Of a DNA stretch of 64,000 bases, positions 17,383 through 25,846 are shown piece by piece. The DNA lies in assembly GCA_965276825.1 (NCBI GenBank), contig OZ255630.1, positions 4,030,001 to 4,094,000 on the forward strand, read 5' to 3'. Made by a program: the position numbers and the translations under genes. The stretch is from G965276765 sp965276825. Lineage in GTDB: Bacteria; Actinomycetota; Acidimicrobiia; Acidimicrobiales; Palsa-688. The notes beneath the pieces were generated by a model that was not told the DNA's origin, did no database searches, and saw only the letters and a program-made list of their open reading frames with translations. Every line of letters begins with the position of its first letter. Position 1 is the first letter of the stretch.

Positions 17383-18116
17383 ACGGGTCCGAGGGCCGCA
17401 AAAATGTGTTCGGACGCCAGAATCCGTTTCCCCGGCGGCCTCACCGAGGGCTTAGGTTTGACGTGCCAACGGTCGCCGACGACGAGGCCCCCACCATCGC
17501 CTACGACTTCTTCGATCAAGTCGTCCGCGCAACGCGACGCCAGGTGGCCGAGCACCAGCACGTAGCCGTCAGCCCAAAGTAGATATCGGCGGCACTGCCA
17601 AAGGGCTCGCCTCCAGTCCGTCACTTTCATCTCGATGGCGTAGGTACGCCCGAGCGGAGCGATGGCAGCCGCCCGCAGGACTATGCCAGTCCGCTCATGC
17701 TCAACGGCTCCCATACGCCGTAGCGACGCGAGCCGCCGTTCAACGGTCGCGATCGACATGCGAGCTCTGCGAGCGATTGTGCCTGAGCGCAGCGCCCGAC
17801 GTGAGGACGTGACGGCGAGTATGTCCGTGTCGATCGAGTTCAAGATCGGCGGGATCTGCGAAGAACGCCGCACGGTGAGGTTGTGGTTCCCGCCGACGAG
17901 GGCGACGAAATCTGGGACGCCGAACGGGCCCCCGGCCTCCTCGACGACGTGGAGGTCGCCTCGCGCTCCGGGCAACTCCTGAATCGCCCAGAGTGCTTGG
18001 GGCCGGAGCGCAAGTTCGTGGCTCGGCTCAAAGCGCTTCCCACCCACCTGCCGCGCCGCCCTGCGCACAGTGAGATGGACCGAGGTAGGCGCGCCGATTG
18101 CTGGGGGTGTACCCAC
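17379..18116 (-). CDS. nuclease-like protein with embedded winged helix-turn-helix
   Basis: 245 aa from GTG 18116, just downstream of the recombinase stop (18127). FGVPDFVALVG (about 62-72) could supply the Asp, and AIEMKVTDWRRALWQCRRYLLWAD (about 171-194) the ExK, of a PD-(D/E)XK fold. Between them lies a winged-helix-like segment (SGTIARRARMSIATVERRLASLRRMGAVEH). That arrangement would place a DNA-binding module inside a nuclease-type fold. It may be a regulator that kept the nuclease scaffold, or a restriction factor. It overlaps the convergent kinase-partner gene by 4 bp. Confidence 0.6.
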   Translation of the reverse strand: MGTPPAIGAPTSVHLTVRRAARQVGGKRFEPSHELALRPQALWAIQELPGARGDLHVVEEAGGPFGVPDFVALVGGNHNLTVRRSSQIPPILNSIDTDILAVTSSRRALRSGTIARRARMSIATVERRLASLRRMGAVEHERTGIVLRAAAIAPLGRTYAIEMKVTDWRRALWQCRRYLLWADGYVLVLGHLASRCADDLIEEVVGDGGGLVVGDRWHVKPKPSVRPPGKRILASEHIFAALGPV

Positions 18117-18126
18117 GAGGCGGACC

Positions 18127-18975
18127 CTACCCCGTCGCTGAGTCGTCCCACAGGCCGAGCCGCGCCGATGCGTTGTCGCTGAATAGCGATCCCCGCTTGA
18201 TGTAACGGCGCAGCACAGGCAGGCTGCGGTGGCCCGTGATCGCCATGATCGACGCCTCCATGGCACCGGCACGAGCGGCGGAGGTCGCCATCCCGGACCG
18301 GAGGCTGTGACCGGCAACCGCCGCGGAGTCGAGACCGACCGCCAGCGCTCGCTCCTTTGCGACAGAAGCGACCGAAGCCCCCGACAGGCGACCAGCGCCT
18401 ACGTTGCCGTGCCGGGCGACCGAACGCAACAGCGGCCCGCCGTTGATGCCAGCGGTCGCCAGCCACGCCCGGACTGCTCTCACTGGGCAGGTGGCCGGGT
18501 CGGAACCGTAGGGAACGCCGACTGTTCGCCCTTGCCCTTCCTGGTCGGTCTTGGATCGTCTGATGGTGACGATTAGGCCGTCCGTCGTGTCCTCGATGTC
18601 CTCATAGTTGAGGCCGACCAGCTCGCTGCGGCGTAGCGCCGCGGAGAAGCCGAGGAGGAGCAAGCATCGGTCGCGGCGACCGAGGGTGTCGTCGGGGAGG
18701 GCTGCGACCATCTGCCTGATGTTCTCAGCGAGCAGAGCGGTTTTCCCAATCTGGGCGGAGCCCTTCACCCGACGGATACCGCTCCACGCTGACCGCACGG
18801 CGATGTCGGTCGTCGGCGACGGATGCCCGGCGGCCTGGTGGGCGACGGAGATGCCGGACAGCCGCCGCTGGATGGTGGATGTCTTGACCCGACGGGCGAG
18901 GTCGGTGGTGTAGAGGACTACCGTCTCCGGTGCTGCGGGAAGCGCGATCTCGGTGCAAGGCCAGTCGAACCTCAA
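18127..18975 (-). pseudogene. tyrosine recombinase, N-terminally truncated
   Basis: The catalytic domain is complete: LGFSAALRRSELVGL (Arg I), HSLRSG (H-x-x-R), TGHRSLPVLRRYI (His and the nucleophile Tyr). The core-binding domain starts abruptly at about LRFDWPCTEIALPAAPE (18975), where a full protein would carry roughly 40-60 more residues. Upstream, the same frame runs into the end of the membrane-protein gene (19041) with no plausible start, although TTG 18975 could initiate a shortened form. This indicates a past deletion or recombination joint near 18.98-19.04 kb and that an older integrative element contributed this part of the island. Confidence 0.7.
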
Positions 18976-19040
18976 TCCCAGGTCAACAAACTTCGCAGTA
19001 CACGCTGGTGCAACCCACCGACGACGCCGTCCCCCCAGAC

Positions 19041-19748
19041 TCAGATCGTCCGTTGGCGGTAGGAGACGACCCAGGGCTCCGTCGAAGTCAAGGGCAGGAC
19101 CTCTGGCGTCAGGCTCACCAGCGACGTGATAGCCGACCGAGTGATCGAGAACCGGTAGCAAGCGTCGAACACATCCCGGCAGAACACACACGCCAACACC
19201 AACGGACCAGGGGGGAACAACACATCCAGTTCGTCGTTTACAACCGAGGTCCGCGCATAGTCCGGCAGAGACTGAGCCGGATAGCTTTTGGGTGTCATCT
19301 GCAAGAACTGACCTTCCTGTTCAAGTCGAACCAGGAACGTCACGCCGAGCGCAGGACCGCTGCCCAGATTCCGAACGATCCATTTCTGCATCTGAAACTC
19401 TGCCCGAGCCGTGTCGAGCACCGGCACCGGCCGATCACAGGACAGCTCCATCCACGGACGCCACGCCAGCGACCGGTCCGTCCTGATTTCGGTCACCGTG
19501 TCCACCGCGGCGGAGGCAGCCATCTGCGTCGCCGCAGCGCTCAGGTTCGTGGCCGAGGCACTGTCCTTCGTTGCCTTCGCACTCTCCTTCGTCGCGGCCA
19601 TCTCCTCCTTTGTCCGGTCCGCGACCCTGCGAGTCTCAACCGCCATCCAGGCGGTGACAATCGCTGCCAGAAGGGTCCCGATCGCAGCGACGACCGTCCA
19701 TCCGCTCACCGAGTTATTCACCACCACCGTCGGCTGGGCGAGGAGCAT
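19041..19748 (-). CDS. membrane-anchored protein with coiled coil
   Basis: 235 aa, ATG at 19748. One transmembrane helix near the N-terminus (GWTVVAAIGTLLAAIVTAWMA, about 16-36) is followed by a heptad-like Ala/Lys/Thr/Glu stretch (about 40-85) and a mixed C-terminal domain with RNLGSGPALGVTFLVRL, similar to small beta domains in bacterial membrane proteins of unknown function. The coding frame is clean. Its 3' end is the point where the neighbouring recombinase loses its N-terminus. Function unknown. Confidence 0.7.
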   Translation of the reverse strand: MLLAQPTVVVNNSVSGWTVVAAIGTLLAAIVTAWMAVETRRVADRTKEEMAATKESAKATKDSASATNLSAAATQMAASAAVDTVTEIRTDRSLAWRPWMELSCDRPVPVLDTARAEFQMQKWIVRNLGSGPALGVTFLVRLEQEGQFLQMTPKSYPAQSLPDYARTSVVNDELDVLFPPGPLVLACVFCRDVFDACYRFSITRSAITSLVSLTPEVLPLTSTEPWVVSYRQRTI

Positions 19749-19781
19749 GGGGCGAACTGTAGAGGGTGGTGCGAAGCGCCC

Positions 19782-20001
19782 TCACCACGTCTCAGAAGCT
19801 GAACGCCGTGGTAGCCGACGCCGCCAGACGATCAGGGCGACGGTCGGTCGAGCCAGTAGAGCCCGCGGCGAGGATGATCCCTCCGGTGACCACGACGCCC
19901 GTAGCTGCCGCGGCGTCTGCGCCGGTGTCGAGCAGTACGGCCCGCATGTTCGGGTTGCCTCCGTCATCGAGGTCGCCCCCGAGGACGAGGATTCTATGCA
20001 T
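19782..20001 (-). pseudogene. remnant of a cation diffusion facilitator (CDF) transporter
   Basis: One frame reads NPNMRAVLLDTGADAAAATGVVVTGGIILAAG and the adjacent frame continues RPTVALIVWRRRL. Together they mimic the CDF block in which an N-M-R-x-A...D...A-x-G-V segment precedes a transmembrane helix and a DP-x-V/A-A-L-x-V helix. Both flanks of a normal CDF gene are missing and a frameshift separates the two pieces. It is therefore a decayed fragment of a metal-efflux gene. Confidence 0.5.
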
Positions 20002-20890
20002 TCGGATCTGTAAAGATATGAAGCTGCTGACCGGCTACCCCTGAGTCAATGAGTTCTCTGTTTAGTGCCATAGCATTCCCATACAGGGAGTTTCCGACAT
20101 CGGTCGCATCATTAGTTGCTATGGGTGAGCCGTGTTCGACTTCCGCCATGACCTGACTGCAATTGTAGGCGGCTGTAGTGAAAGCTATTAGGTCCGCTTT
20201 GATCTCGCCGGTAAGTCTCGGATCGGGCGTCGGTAGGCGGGTTTTCATTTCTCCGGAAAGGCCAAGCAAGTTGATCTCGTCAGTCACCGAGCTGTACGGA
20301 GGAGAGTTTCCGGCGCTCGCTGCGATTAGATCTTCAGTCACGATGTCGATGGCGTTTGAGACCCGATGGTATGCGAACTGGTGCTTGAGGAACCAGAGGT
20401 CCGCAGGTGTGGCCTTGACCGTAGTAGTGGTGGTCCTTGTGACTGGGACCGTCGTGGTCGTAGGAGCTGCCACGCGATCGGTCGTCGAATGCGTGGTCGT
20501 CGGAGGGCTGGTTGTCGGAGGCGTGGTCGTCGGGGGCGTGGTTGTCGGAGGCGTGGTGGGGGGAACTGTTGCGGGTGGGGGTGCAGTCGTGGCCGCAACC
20601 GGGGGTATTCCTTGACCTGCCGCGGGCGACGGTGGCGCTGTCCCCGTTGCGCCACTGGCGTTAGCTGACGCGAAGGGATCTTGGTTCGCACCCCTTGGTA
20701 CGCTCGCTGCGTTCGTGGCGGCCGTGTGTCGGCCGCTTGCGGGTGTTGAACTGACGGAGCTGGCAGGAACCGGAAGTGAGCTAGTCGATGCCGTCGCCGT
20801 ACCGGCAGACGATGTCGGTTGACCTCCGCAAGCGGCTAGGGCCAAGAGACATGTTGCTGTCAGAGCAACGCTCGCAGCGATCCGACGCAT
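19994..20890 (-). CDS. lipoprotein with Pro/Thr-rich stalk
   Basis: 298 aa, ATG at 20890. The N-terminus (MRRIAASVALTATCLLALAACGG) is a lipoprotein signal with lipobox LAAC. A long Ser/Thr/Pro linker (about 25-160, with repeated PPTTT units) leads to a globular C-terminal domain of about 130 residues (TPADLWFLKHQFAYHRVSNAID...). It is probably displayed outside the membrane on an extended, possibly glycosylated stalk. The C-terminal domain is not recognised. The PPTTT tract is repetitive at DNA level (about 20510-20570) and could vary in length. Confidence 0.8.
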   Translation of the reverse strand: MRRIAASVALTATCLLALAACGGQPTSSAGTATASTSSLPVPASSVSSTPASGRHTAATNAASVPRGANQDPFASANASGATGTAPPSPAAGQGIPPVAATTAPPPATVPPTTPPTTTPPTTTPPTTSPPTTTHSTTDRVAAPTTTTVPVTRTTTTTVKATPADLWFLKHQFAYHRVSNAIDIVTEDLIAASAGNSPPYSSVTDEINLLGLSGEMKTRLPTPDPRLTGEIKADLIAFTTAAYNCSQVMAEVEHGSPIATNDATDVGNSLYGNAMALNRELIDSGVAGQQLHIFTDPNA

Positions 20891-21084
20891 ATGTCCATTT
20901 CGGCAGGATTCTGATGAGTCTGAGGTCGATTCGAGATTCGCTTTTACGGTGCACGGTTGGCTTCCGCCATGTCGCGCTGCGCGGCAGGGACCATCTGTCG
21001 GAATGCGGGCGACGCAGCGACCGGAGCGATCTAGCGACCGAAGTCCCCGGTACGGCCGTGAGGGATGGCTGTACCGGGGCCAGG

Positions 21085-21843
21085 TCAGGCAGTGGCGTGG
21101 TGCCGGTCGGCGATGGATCGGACGACCATCGGATGCCAGGCACGTGCTCGACGCGGTGGGAGCCCTTCGGCGGTGAGAGCAGCGCAGATGGCCCGGTATG
21201 ATGCTCCCTGCTGACGGAGTGACGTGACCATCGTGATGATCGCCTCCTCGTCGGCATCAGTGACGAGGTCGCCACCGTTAGCACGGTGGCCGTAGCCGGG
21301 TTGGCCGCCGATGTAGCCGCCCCGTGCGGCCTTGATCGCCTTTCCGGCCTGCATCCTTCCTCGGATGAGCGCACGCTCGTACTGGCCGATCGATCCGAGG
21401 ATCTGACGGACCAAGACCTTGGTCGGATCATCGCTGAGGGTCTCGATGTCGGGCTCGCTGACCGAGCAGATGGAGATGCCATGTTGGCGGAGACGGTTTA
21501 CCAGCAGCTCTTGGAGCACGAAGTCTCGGGCGAGTCGGTCAAGGCGGTAGACGACCAGGCAGGCGGCCTCGCCTGCTTCCAGGCGGACCAAGACTGAGGC
21601 AAGACCGACCCGCTGGTCCAGGCTGCTGCTCCCGCTGATCCCCTCGTCACGACCGATGTCGACCAGGCGCATGGTGTTGCTCTTGCAGTAGCGGCGGATG
21701 GCCTGCTCCTGGATCGCGAGGCCGTTGCCCTGCACCTGCTCCTCGGTGCTCACCCGGACGTATCCGAGCGCCTTGAGGGAAGGTCGGCTGTCAGTGTTCT
21801 GAAGGGAAGGCTTACACCCCAGGTCAGAGCGTTGCGCCGTCAT
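21085..21843 (-). CDS. serine recombinase of resolvase type
   Basis: 252 aa. The catalytic domain starts ALGYVRVSTEEQVQGNGL, with Ser32 the likely nucleophile, and includes VYRLDRLARDFV and the E-helix IGQYERALIRGRMQAGK. After GGYIGGQPGYG comes a short DNA-binding part (about 190-250) with an HTH-like QQGASYRAICAALTAEGLPP. It lacks the zinc ribbon and long coiled coil of the integrase at 7169, so multimer or dimer resolution is a better guess than integration. The ATG overlaps the DUF3987 stop by 4 bp and the gene closes the ArdC-DUF3987 operon. Confidence 0.9.
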   Translation of the reverse strand: MTAQRSDLGCKPSLQNTDSRPSLKALGYVRVSTEEQVQGNGLAIQEQAIRRYCKSNTMRLVDIGRDEGISGSSSLDQRVGLASVLVRLEAGEAACLVVYRLDRLARDFVLQELLVNRLRQHGISICSVSEPDIETLSDDPTKVLVRQILGSIGQYERALIRGRMQAGKAIKAARGGYIGGQPGYGHRANGGDLVTDADEEAIITMVTSLRQQGASYRAICAALTAEGLPPRRARAWHPMVVRSIADRHHATA

Positions 21844-23138
21844 CGCAGGGTCTCGGCGTCGGGATGCGACGGAACGGACGACCGAAGCGACGAAACCCGG
21901 TCATAATCGGAGGTCGACGGAGACTCAGTTGCATCATCCTCGTCCTGATCATCCTCGTCGCCCATGGCGATCCCCGGCGCAGTCACGAGGCGGGTCACGA
22001 GCCGGGGTCGGCCACCGGTCTCGATCAGCACGGTCCGCGCAACACCGCGGACTTCCAGCTCGGCTCTGGCTGCGGCTAGCCGTCCGCCGTCGAGATGCCG
22101 GTGGAACACGTCGCGCTGTTGGGAGCCGTCGAGCCCGTCCTCTCCGGCCCCGGCGAGCGCTTCGAGGAGACGTGGGATGACCCAGTCCGGCTCCCGACCA
22201 GCGAACACCCGGTTCACCGTGGCCTCGCAGAACTCCCAGACGGCTGCTGCGGCTTCGAGGTGCACGACGTCGATGGTCTCGGACGCGTCGAGCATGGCGA
22301 AGGCCGCCGACAGGCGGAGGAGTTGGGCCTCGGCTCGGGCCGTGAGCGAGCCAACGACGCCGTCGACGTCGTCGTCGATGCTGTTGTAGATGTCCGCCCA
22401 GCGGGCTTCAGCCTCTGCCGTGCGGGTGACGGTGCCGAGCTGGCGGGCCCGGTCGATGGCGATCCCGACACGGACGCCGAGGACTTCTAGGTCGTCGGTG
22501 GGGATGTTGCCGCCACTCGGGAGCCGCTTGGAGCGTTCGACCCAGCAGAACAGGAACCGGTTGGCCAAGCCGTTGGCGATCTCGGTCCCGTCGAGGCGAC
22601 GACGCAGTTCCTCGGCAGTGACATGCCCGAGGACTGCGACGTTCGCTCCGGTGGCGTGTAACGGCTTGTTCCGAGTCCGGATCGCGAGGTCGTCACCGTC
22701 CCATCCTTGGCGCACGAGGGCGGAGAGGCTCGCCGATCGTCCGGCGACTCTCAAAAACCTGGCGAACTCGGGTTCGACGACAAGCACGGATCGGTCGAGT
22801 CCGTGATCACGTGCGGCGAGGTCGGCGACGAGTCCTTCCCCCGAGGCCAGGCCGCCGATGACCCGGTCGCTGACGAATCCGGGCACGGCCTGGTCGAACA
22901 GCTTCTTCATGACTGACCAGGAGGTGCCCTTTCTTGCTCTGGAGGAGCGCCCGACGAGGACGACGTTCAGGCGGGCGGGATGTTCGGAGCCGTCCGCGAC
23001 GGCGTGGGGGCCGGAGCCGACCGCGGCGCCGAACGCGGCCAGGAACGTGACGAGCAGCGCGGCCGTGTCGGCCTCGGTGTGGGGTTCGAGGAACCGGACG
23101 ACGTCACCGGCGAGGCCGTGGAATGCGGCGGGCCTCAT
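21840..23138 (-). CDS. DUF3987-like primase/helicase-type protein
   Basis: 432 aa from ATG 23138, which overlaps the previous stop (ATGA). The N-terminal region AALLVTFLAAFGAAVGSGPHAVADG then RLNVVLVGRSSRARKGTSWSVMKKLF (about 60) resembles the P-loop region of DUF3987 proteins; SVLVVEPEFARFL and NVAVLGHVTAEELRRRL follow as expected. The C-terminus has an HTH-like part and a very acidic tail (GDEDDQDEDD). DUF3987 proteins occur in mobile-element replication modules. With ArdC and a resolvase in one operon, a replication role for the excised element is likely but not shown. Confidence 0.75.
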   Translation of the reverse strand: MRPAAFHGLAGDVVRFLEPHTEADTAALLVTFLAAFGAAVGSGPHAVADGSEHPARLNVVLVGRSSRARKGTSWSVMKKLFDQAVPGFVSDRVIGGLASGEGLVADLAARDHGLDRSVLVVEPEFARFLRVAGRSASLSALVRQGWDGDDLAIRTRNKPLHATGANVAVLGHVTAEELRRRLDGTEIANGLANRFLFCWVERSKRLPSGGNIPTDDLEVLGVRVGIAIDRARQLGTVTRTAEAEARWADIYNSIDDDVDGVVGSLTARAEAQLLRLSAAFAMLDASETIDVVHLEAAAAVWEFCEATVNRVFAGREPDWVIPRLLEALAGAGEDGLDGSQQRDVFHRHLDGGRLAAARAELEVRGVARTVLIETGGRPRLVTRLVTAPGIAMGDEDDQDEDDATESPSTSDYDRVSSLRSSVPSHPDAETLR

Positions 23139-23545
23139 CGCCGTGCCTTCCGCTCGTCGCGGAGACACCGGTCGAGTGCGTCGGGGAGAAGGCGCCGAGT
23201 CTCGGCAGGCGGCGCCTCGGCCGGGTCCGCGTCCGCTGCGCTGCGTGCTGGCGTCGTGTCGGTCGGCGTCCAGGTGGTGCCGTGGTTCCGGCCGCCACAG
23301 GAGCAGACACAGACTGGAGAAGTGCTGTCCTCGCATCGCCCGTTGCACGCTCTGGCGGACGTTGTCGCGGTGAGGGTCCGCCAGCGGACCCCGGTCTGCG
23401 GATGCCCCGCGGCCGCTCGGCAGTCACACCAGGGGGCGGTCAGGCGGTCACCGTCGTGGCGGAACGTTCGCTTGCAGGTCACGCACCGGCCGAGCAACAC
23501 GGGCGCGGCGGTCGTCGTGGCCGCCACGGACCGGGCGGCGCTCAT
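23135..23545 (-). CDS. Cys-rich zinc-binding protein
   Basis: 136 aa, coupled by ATGA overlaps to both neighbours. Cys pairs occur as CVTCKRTF, PWCDC, CNGRCE and CVCSCGGRNHG, enough for two zinc sites. The last 50 residues are charged and probably disordered or helical. Such proteins travel between ArdC and DUF3987 genes in actinobacterial mobile elements. A nucleic-acid-binding helper for replication is a reasonable guess only. Confidence 0.7.
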   Translation of the reverse strand: MSAARSVAATTTAAPVLLGRCVTCKRTFRHDGDRLTAPWCDCRAAAGHPQTGVRWRTLTATTSARACNGRCEDSTSPVCVCSCGGRNHGTTWTPTDTTPARSAADADPAEAPPAETRRLLPDALDRCLRDERKARR

Positions 23546-24393
23546 GCCGCCACCTCCTGACAGACAGCAGCACGCTCGACCAGGAAGTCGGTCGCAGCCT
23601 GCGCCTTCGACGCTGCGTGGAACAGCGCCGACGAGTCTGCCCGCAAGACCCGAAGCCAGGAGGCCAAGTACGCGGCATGATCAGGCCGTGGAGCAGGCGA
23701 GATCCCGAGGGCGGCGCACGAGAAGGCTGCGCTCAGCTCCGCCACCAACTCCTCGGCAGCGTACGAGTCGGTCCCGAACCGGCCGGTCAGGTCACGGTCG
23801 AGCCTGGAGGAGTGGCCTGCCCAGTGCGTCGATTCGTGCGCCCGTGTGGAGTAGTAATCCGACGACTTGGCGAACTGGGCCAGCTCGGGGAGCACGATGA
23901 AGTCACCGGCTGGGGAGTAGGCAGCGCGGTTGCCGCCATGGCGGACATCGGCACCGAGGCCAGCGAAGAACGTCTCGGCCTCGGCGATCCGCTCTGGCGT
24001 GTCCCGCAGGATCGGAGCGGGAGCTGTCCAGCCGTCAACCTGCTCGGCAGCGAACACGGAGAAGCAGAAAGGGACGAGACGCTTCTCGCCGGTGGCCTTG
24101 TCCTCGATAGGACTCCACTTGATCCCGTGGGTGGACTTCTCCCCGCGGCGAACCTGGGCGCCGAGGGTCTGCCACTGTTTGTAGGTGGCCCATCTGCCTG
24201 ACCAGCCCCGGCCGACCGCCACCATGCCGAGCATGAGATGGTTGCCGCCCCGGTAGCCGACGCCGGTCAGGGCGTTGACCGGCTGGCCTCCCTCGGCGAC
24301 GGCGTGCCAGGGCATCCGCCACTTGGGTGCGCCCGCCTCGATCTGGTCCACGACCTGCGCCGTGACGGCCGCGTACAGTTCTTTCCGATCCAT
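23542..24393 (-). CDS. ardC: ArdC-like antirestriction/ssDNA-binding protein
   Basis: 283 aa from ATG 24393, chosen over the ATG at 24408 because AAGGA lies 6-10 nt before it. The N-terminal ArdC ssDNA-binding domain (KELYAAVTAQVVDQIEAGAP, WRMPWH, NHLMLGMVAVGRGW, YKQWQTLGAQVRRGEKST) is followed by a zincin-like domain with HESTHWAGH near residue 190. ArdC proteins protect incoming single-stranded DNA from restriction during establishment. It leads an operon with the Cys-rich protein, DUF3987 protein and resolvase. Two hairpins and phased repeats lie in its leader and promoter. Confidence 0.9.
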   Translation of the reverse strand: MDRKELYAAVTAQVVDQIEAGAPKWRMPWHAVAEGGQPVNALTGVGYRGGNHLMLGMVAVGRGWSGRWATYKQWQTLGAQVRRGEKSTHGIKWSPIEDKATGEKRLVPFCFSVFAAEQVDGWTAPAPILRDTPERIAEAETFFAGLGADVRHGGNRAAYSPAGDFIVLPELAQFAKSSDYYSTRAHESTHWAGHSSRLDRDLTGRFGTDSYAAEELVAELSAAFSCAALGISPAPRPDHAAYLASWLRVLRADSSALFHAASKAQAATDFLVERAAVCQEVAA

Positions 24394-24407
24394 TGGTGGT
24401 CCTTTCA

Positions 24408-24450
24408 CCGTGGGTCACGGTCCGACCGGGGGTGCAACCCCAGTCGGACC
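24408..24450 (-). promoter_or_regulatory. double hairpin in the ardC leader
   Basis: CCGTG (24408-24412) pairs with CACGG (24416-24420). Next to it GGTCCGAC (24419-24426) pairs with GTCGGACC (24443-24450), enclosing a further GGGGT/ACCCC stem. The long stem is perfect over 8 bp plus 5 bp. It begins 15 nt before the ardC start, so in RNA it could hide or expose the ribosome site; at DNA level it could be a replication or transfer structure. Confidence 0.5.
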
Positions 24451-24478
24451 ACTTATTGGTTGACGCCCATCACGCTAA

Positions 24479-24518
24479 GCCGACACCAGCCGACAACACA
24501 ACAAGAAATGCCGACAAC
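24479..24518 (+). repeat. phased 9-bp repeats GCCGACAAC in the ardC promoter
   Basis: GCCGACACC (24479), GCCGACAAC (24489) and GCCGACAAC (24510) start 10 and 21 bp apart, so all face the same side of the helix. On the minus strand they overlap a possible ardC promoter (TTGTGT, 18 bp, TAGCGT). They could be iterons of an origin for the replication operon or operator sites for autoregulation. Confidence 0.5.
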
Positions 24519-24696
24519 ATCGACAGTTTCTCGTTCAGACACCCCCCCGGGAGGTTTCCCTCACAACGCATTCGGGCCGTGCGATCATTGCCCGGTACGC
24601 GCGGCCACGGATTGCGTTTCGACTGGTAGGGCTTTCGCTTGCCGACATCGAGGACATGGTCGGTGATTATGCTGAACGGAAGTGAGGAGGGGGCCG

Positions 24697-25050
24697 TTGC
24701 CGCCGCCGTCAGTCCGAGACCACGCCAAGTACCGGGCAGATCCGTGCCCCACCTGCGGTGGGCCCGTACAGCTCGCAAGCGCTGGGCGGCCACGTGTCTA
24801 CTGCTCGCCGTCATGCCGGAAGTTCCCACCGTCCAGAGGGCCACGAACGCATTGCCGTAACGGACACCGGCTCTTGGGGAACAGGTTCCTTTATCTATCC
24901 GGATGGATCGGTTGTACCGTCTGCTTGGGCGAGCGGCAACGGATCGATCGTGAATGGCGTGAGCTAAAAAGACAATGGATAAAGGAGACGAGGGGCGGGA
25001 GCGTCCGATCAGTCAGTCTGGCTGACGGAAAGTTGAGCCGGACGGGATAG
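24697..25050 (+). CDS. zinc-ribbon protein
   Basis: 117 aa from TTG 24697, preferred over GTG 24682 because GAGGAGGGG (24684-24692) is well spaced only for the TTG. PCPTCGGPVQ...GRPRVYCSPSCRKF forms one four-Cys site, and HCRNGHRLLGNRF with GCTVCLGER a second His/Cys site typical of HNH-type zinc modules. The C-terminus is charged. It is divergent from ardC and shares the repeat-bearing intergenic region. It may bind DNA, but no HNH catalytic set is visible. Confidence 0.65.
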   Translation: MPPPSVRDHAKYRADPCPTCGGPVQLASAGRPRVYCSPSCRKFPPSRGPRTHCRNGHRLLGNRFLYLSGWIGCTVCLGERQRIDREWRELKRQWIKETRGGSVRSVSLADGKLSRTG

Positions 25051-25090
25051 AGGGTCATGCCCGGTTCGGCTCCAACGAGGGCACCAGTAA

Positions 25091-25846
25091 TCAAGGTGTC
25101 GACCAGTCCAGGTCCCACAAGTCCCGGTAGTACGCCGTCCTCGGCGCGTCGGCGTCGACTCCGTATGCCTCCAGGAAGGCGTCCTCCCAGCCGGGTCCGT
25201 AGTTCCACTCGGTGCTCCAGGTTGCCACGGCGATGTCCGCCCACCTGTCTGCGACGCCGAGGGCCGCGAGGTCGACGTGTCCTGACCAGGTTCCATCGGT
25301 GTCGATCAGCGTGTTGGGCACGCACGGGTCGCCGTGGCAGACGACGAGCCTGTCGGTGGGCGGTGCATCACGCAGGAAGTCGGCGGCATCGGCGGGTGGT
25401 AGTGCGGCCTTGGTCAGACGGCTGTTGATGGACCACGTGAAGGGGCAGGTGTCGACTGGAAGGCCGTCGTGGAGGGAGCGGAGACCGTGCCCGGCTGCTC
25501 TGACCGCCATCGCGGGGTTTGCCTTCCACCGATCGCTCACGGCGTTGTCTCCGGGCAGACCGCCCAAGATTAGCCAGGAGCCATGGTCGTCGGAGCCGTG
25601 ATCGAGCACTTCTGGCACCGGCGTGAACCGGATGGCCCATCGGAGACGGTCGATCTCAGCGGGGTGGTCGACTCCGCTGCCTGCCGGAGCCCACTTGACG
25701 AAGCGGCGGCCGGGTCCGGAGCCCACTTGAAACGTGAGCCCACCCAGGAGGTTCTGCCAGATCGGCGTGAGACGCTCGCCTCCGCTCCAGCGGCGGATCG
25801 CGTCAGGCACGTCGACATCGTCTGGAGGCGGCCCAGCGAGAGGCAT
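25091..25846 (-). CDS. aminoglycoside phosphotransferase, APH(3')-like
   Basis: 251 aa, slightly shorter than the usual 260-270. The catalytic loop is VVCHGDPCVPNTLID (about 166-180), the HGDxxxxN motif of APH enzymes. The metal-binding Asp lies in GHVDLAALGVADRWADIAVA. The N-terminus has IWQNLLGGLTFQVGSG in place of a Gly loop and RRFVKWAP with the ATP-binding Lys. The enzyme would phosphorylate an aminoglycoside or similar aminocyclitol; the real substrate is unknown because many environmental members do not confer resistance. It is cargo of the island. Confidence 0.8.
   Translation of the reverse strand: MPLAGPPPDDVDVPDAIRRWSGGERLTPIWQNLLGGLTFQVGSGPGRRFVKWAPAGSGVDHPAEIDRLRWAIRFTPVPEVLDHGSDDHGSWLILGGLPGDNAVSDRWKANPAMAVRAAGHGLRSLHDGLPVDTCPFTWSINSRLTKAALPPADAADFLRDAPPTDRLVVCHGDPCVPNTLIDTDGTWSGHVDLAALGVADRWADIAVATWSTEWNYGPGWEDAFLEAYGVDADAPRTAYYRDLWDLDWSTP

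Noticed and set aside
20178..20615. Plus-strand Val/Gly-rich frame opposite the lipoprotein
   Set aside because: It is the antisense of the PPTTT repeat region.
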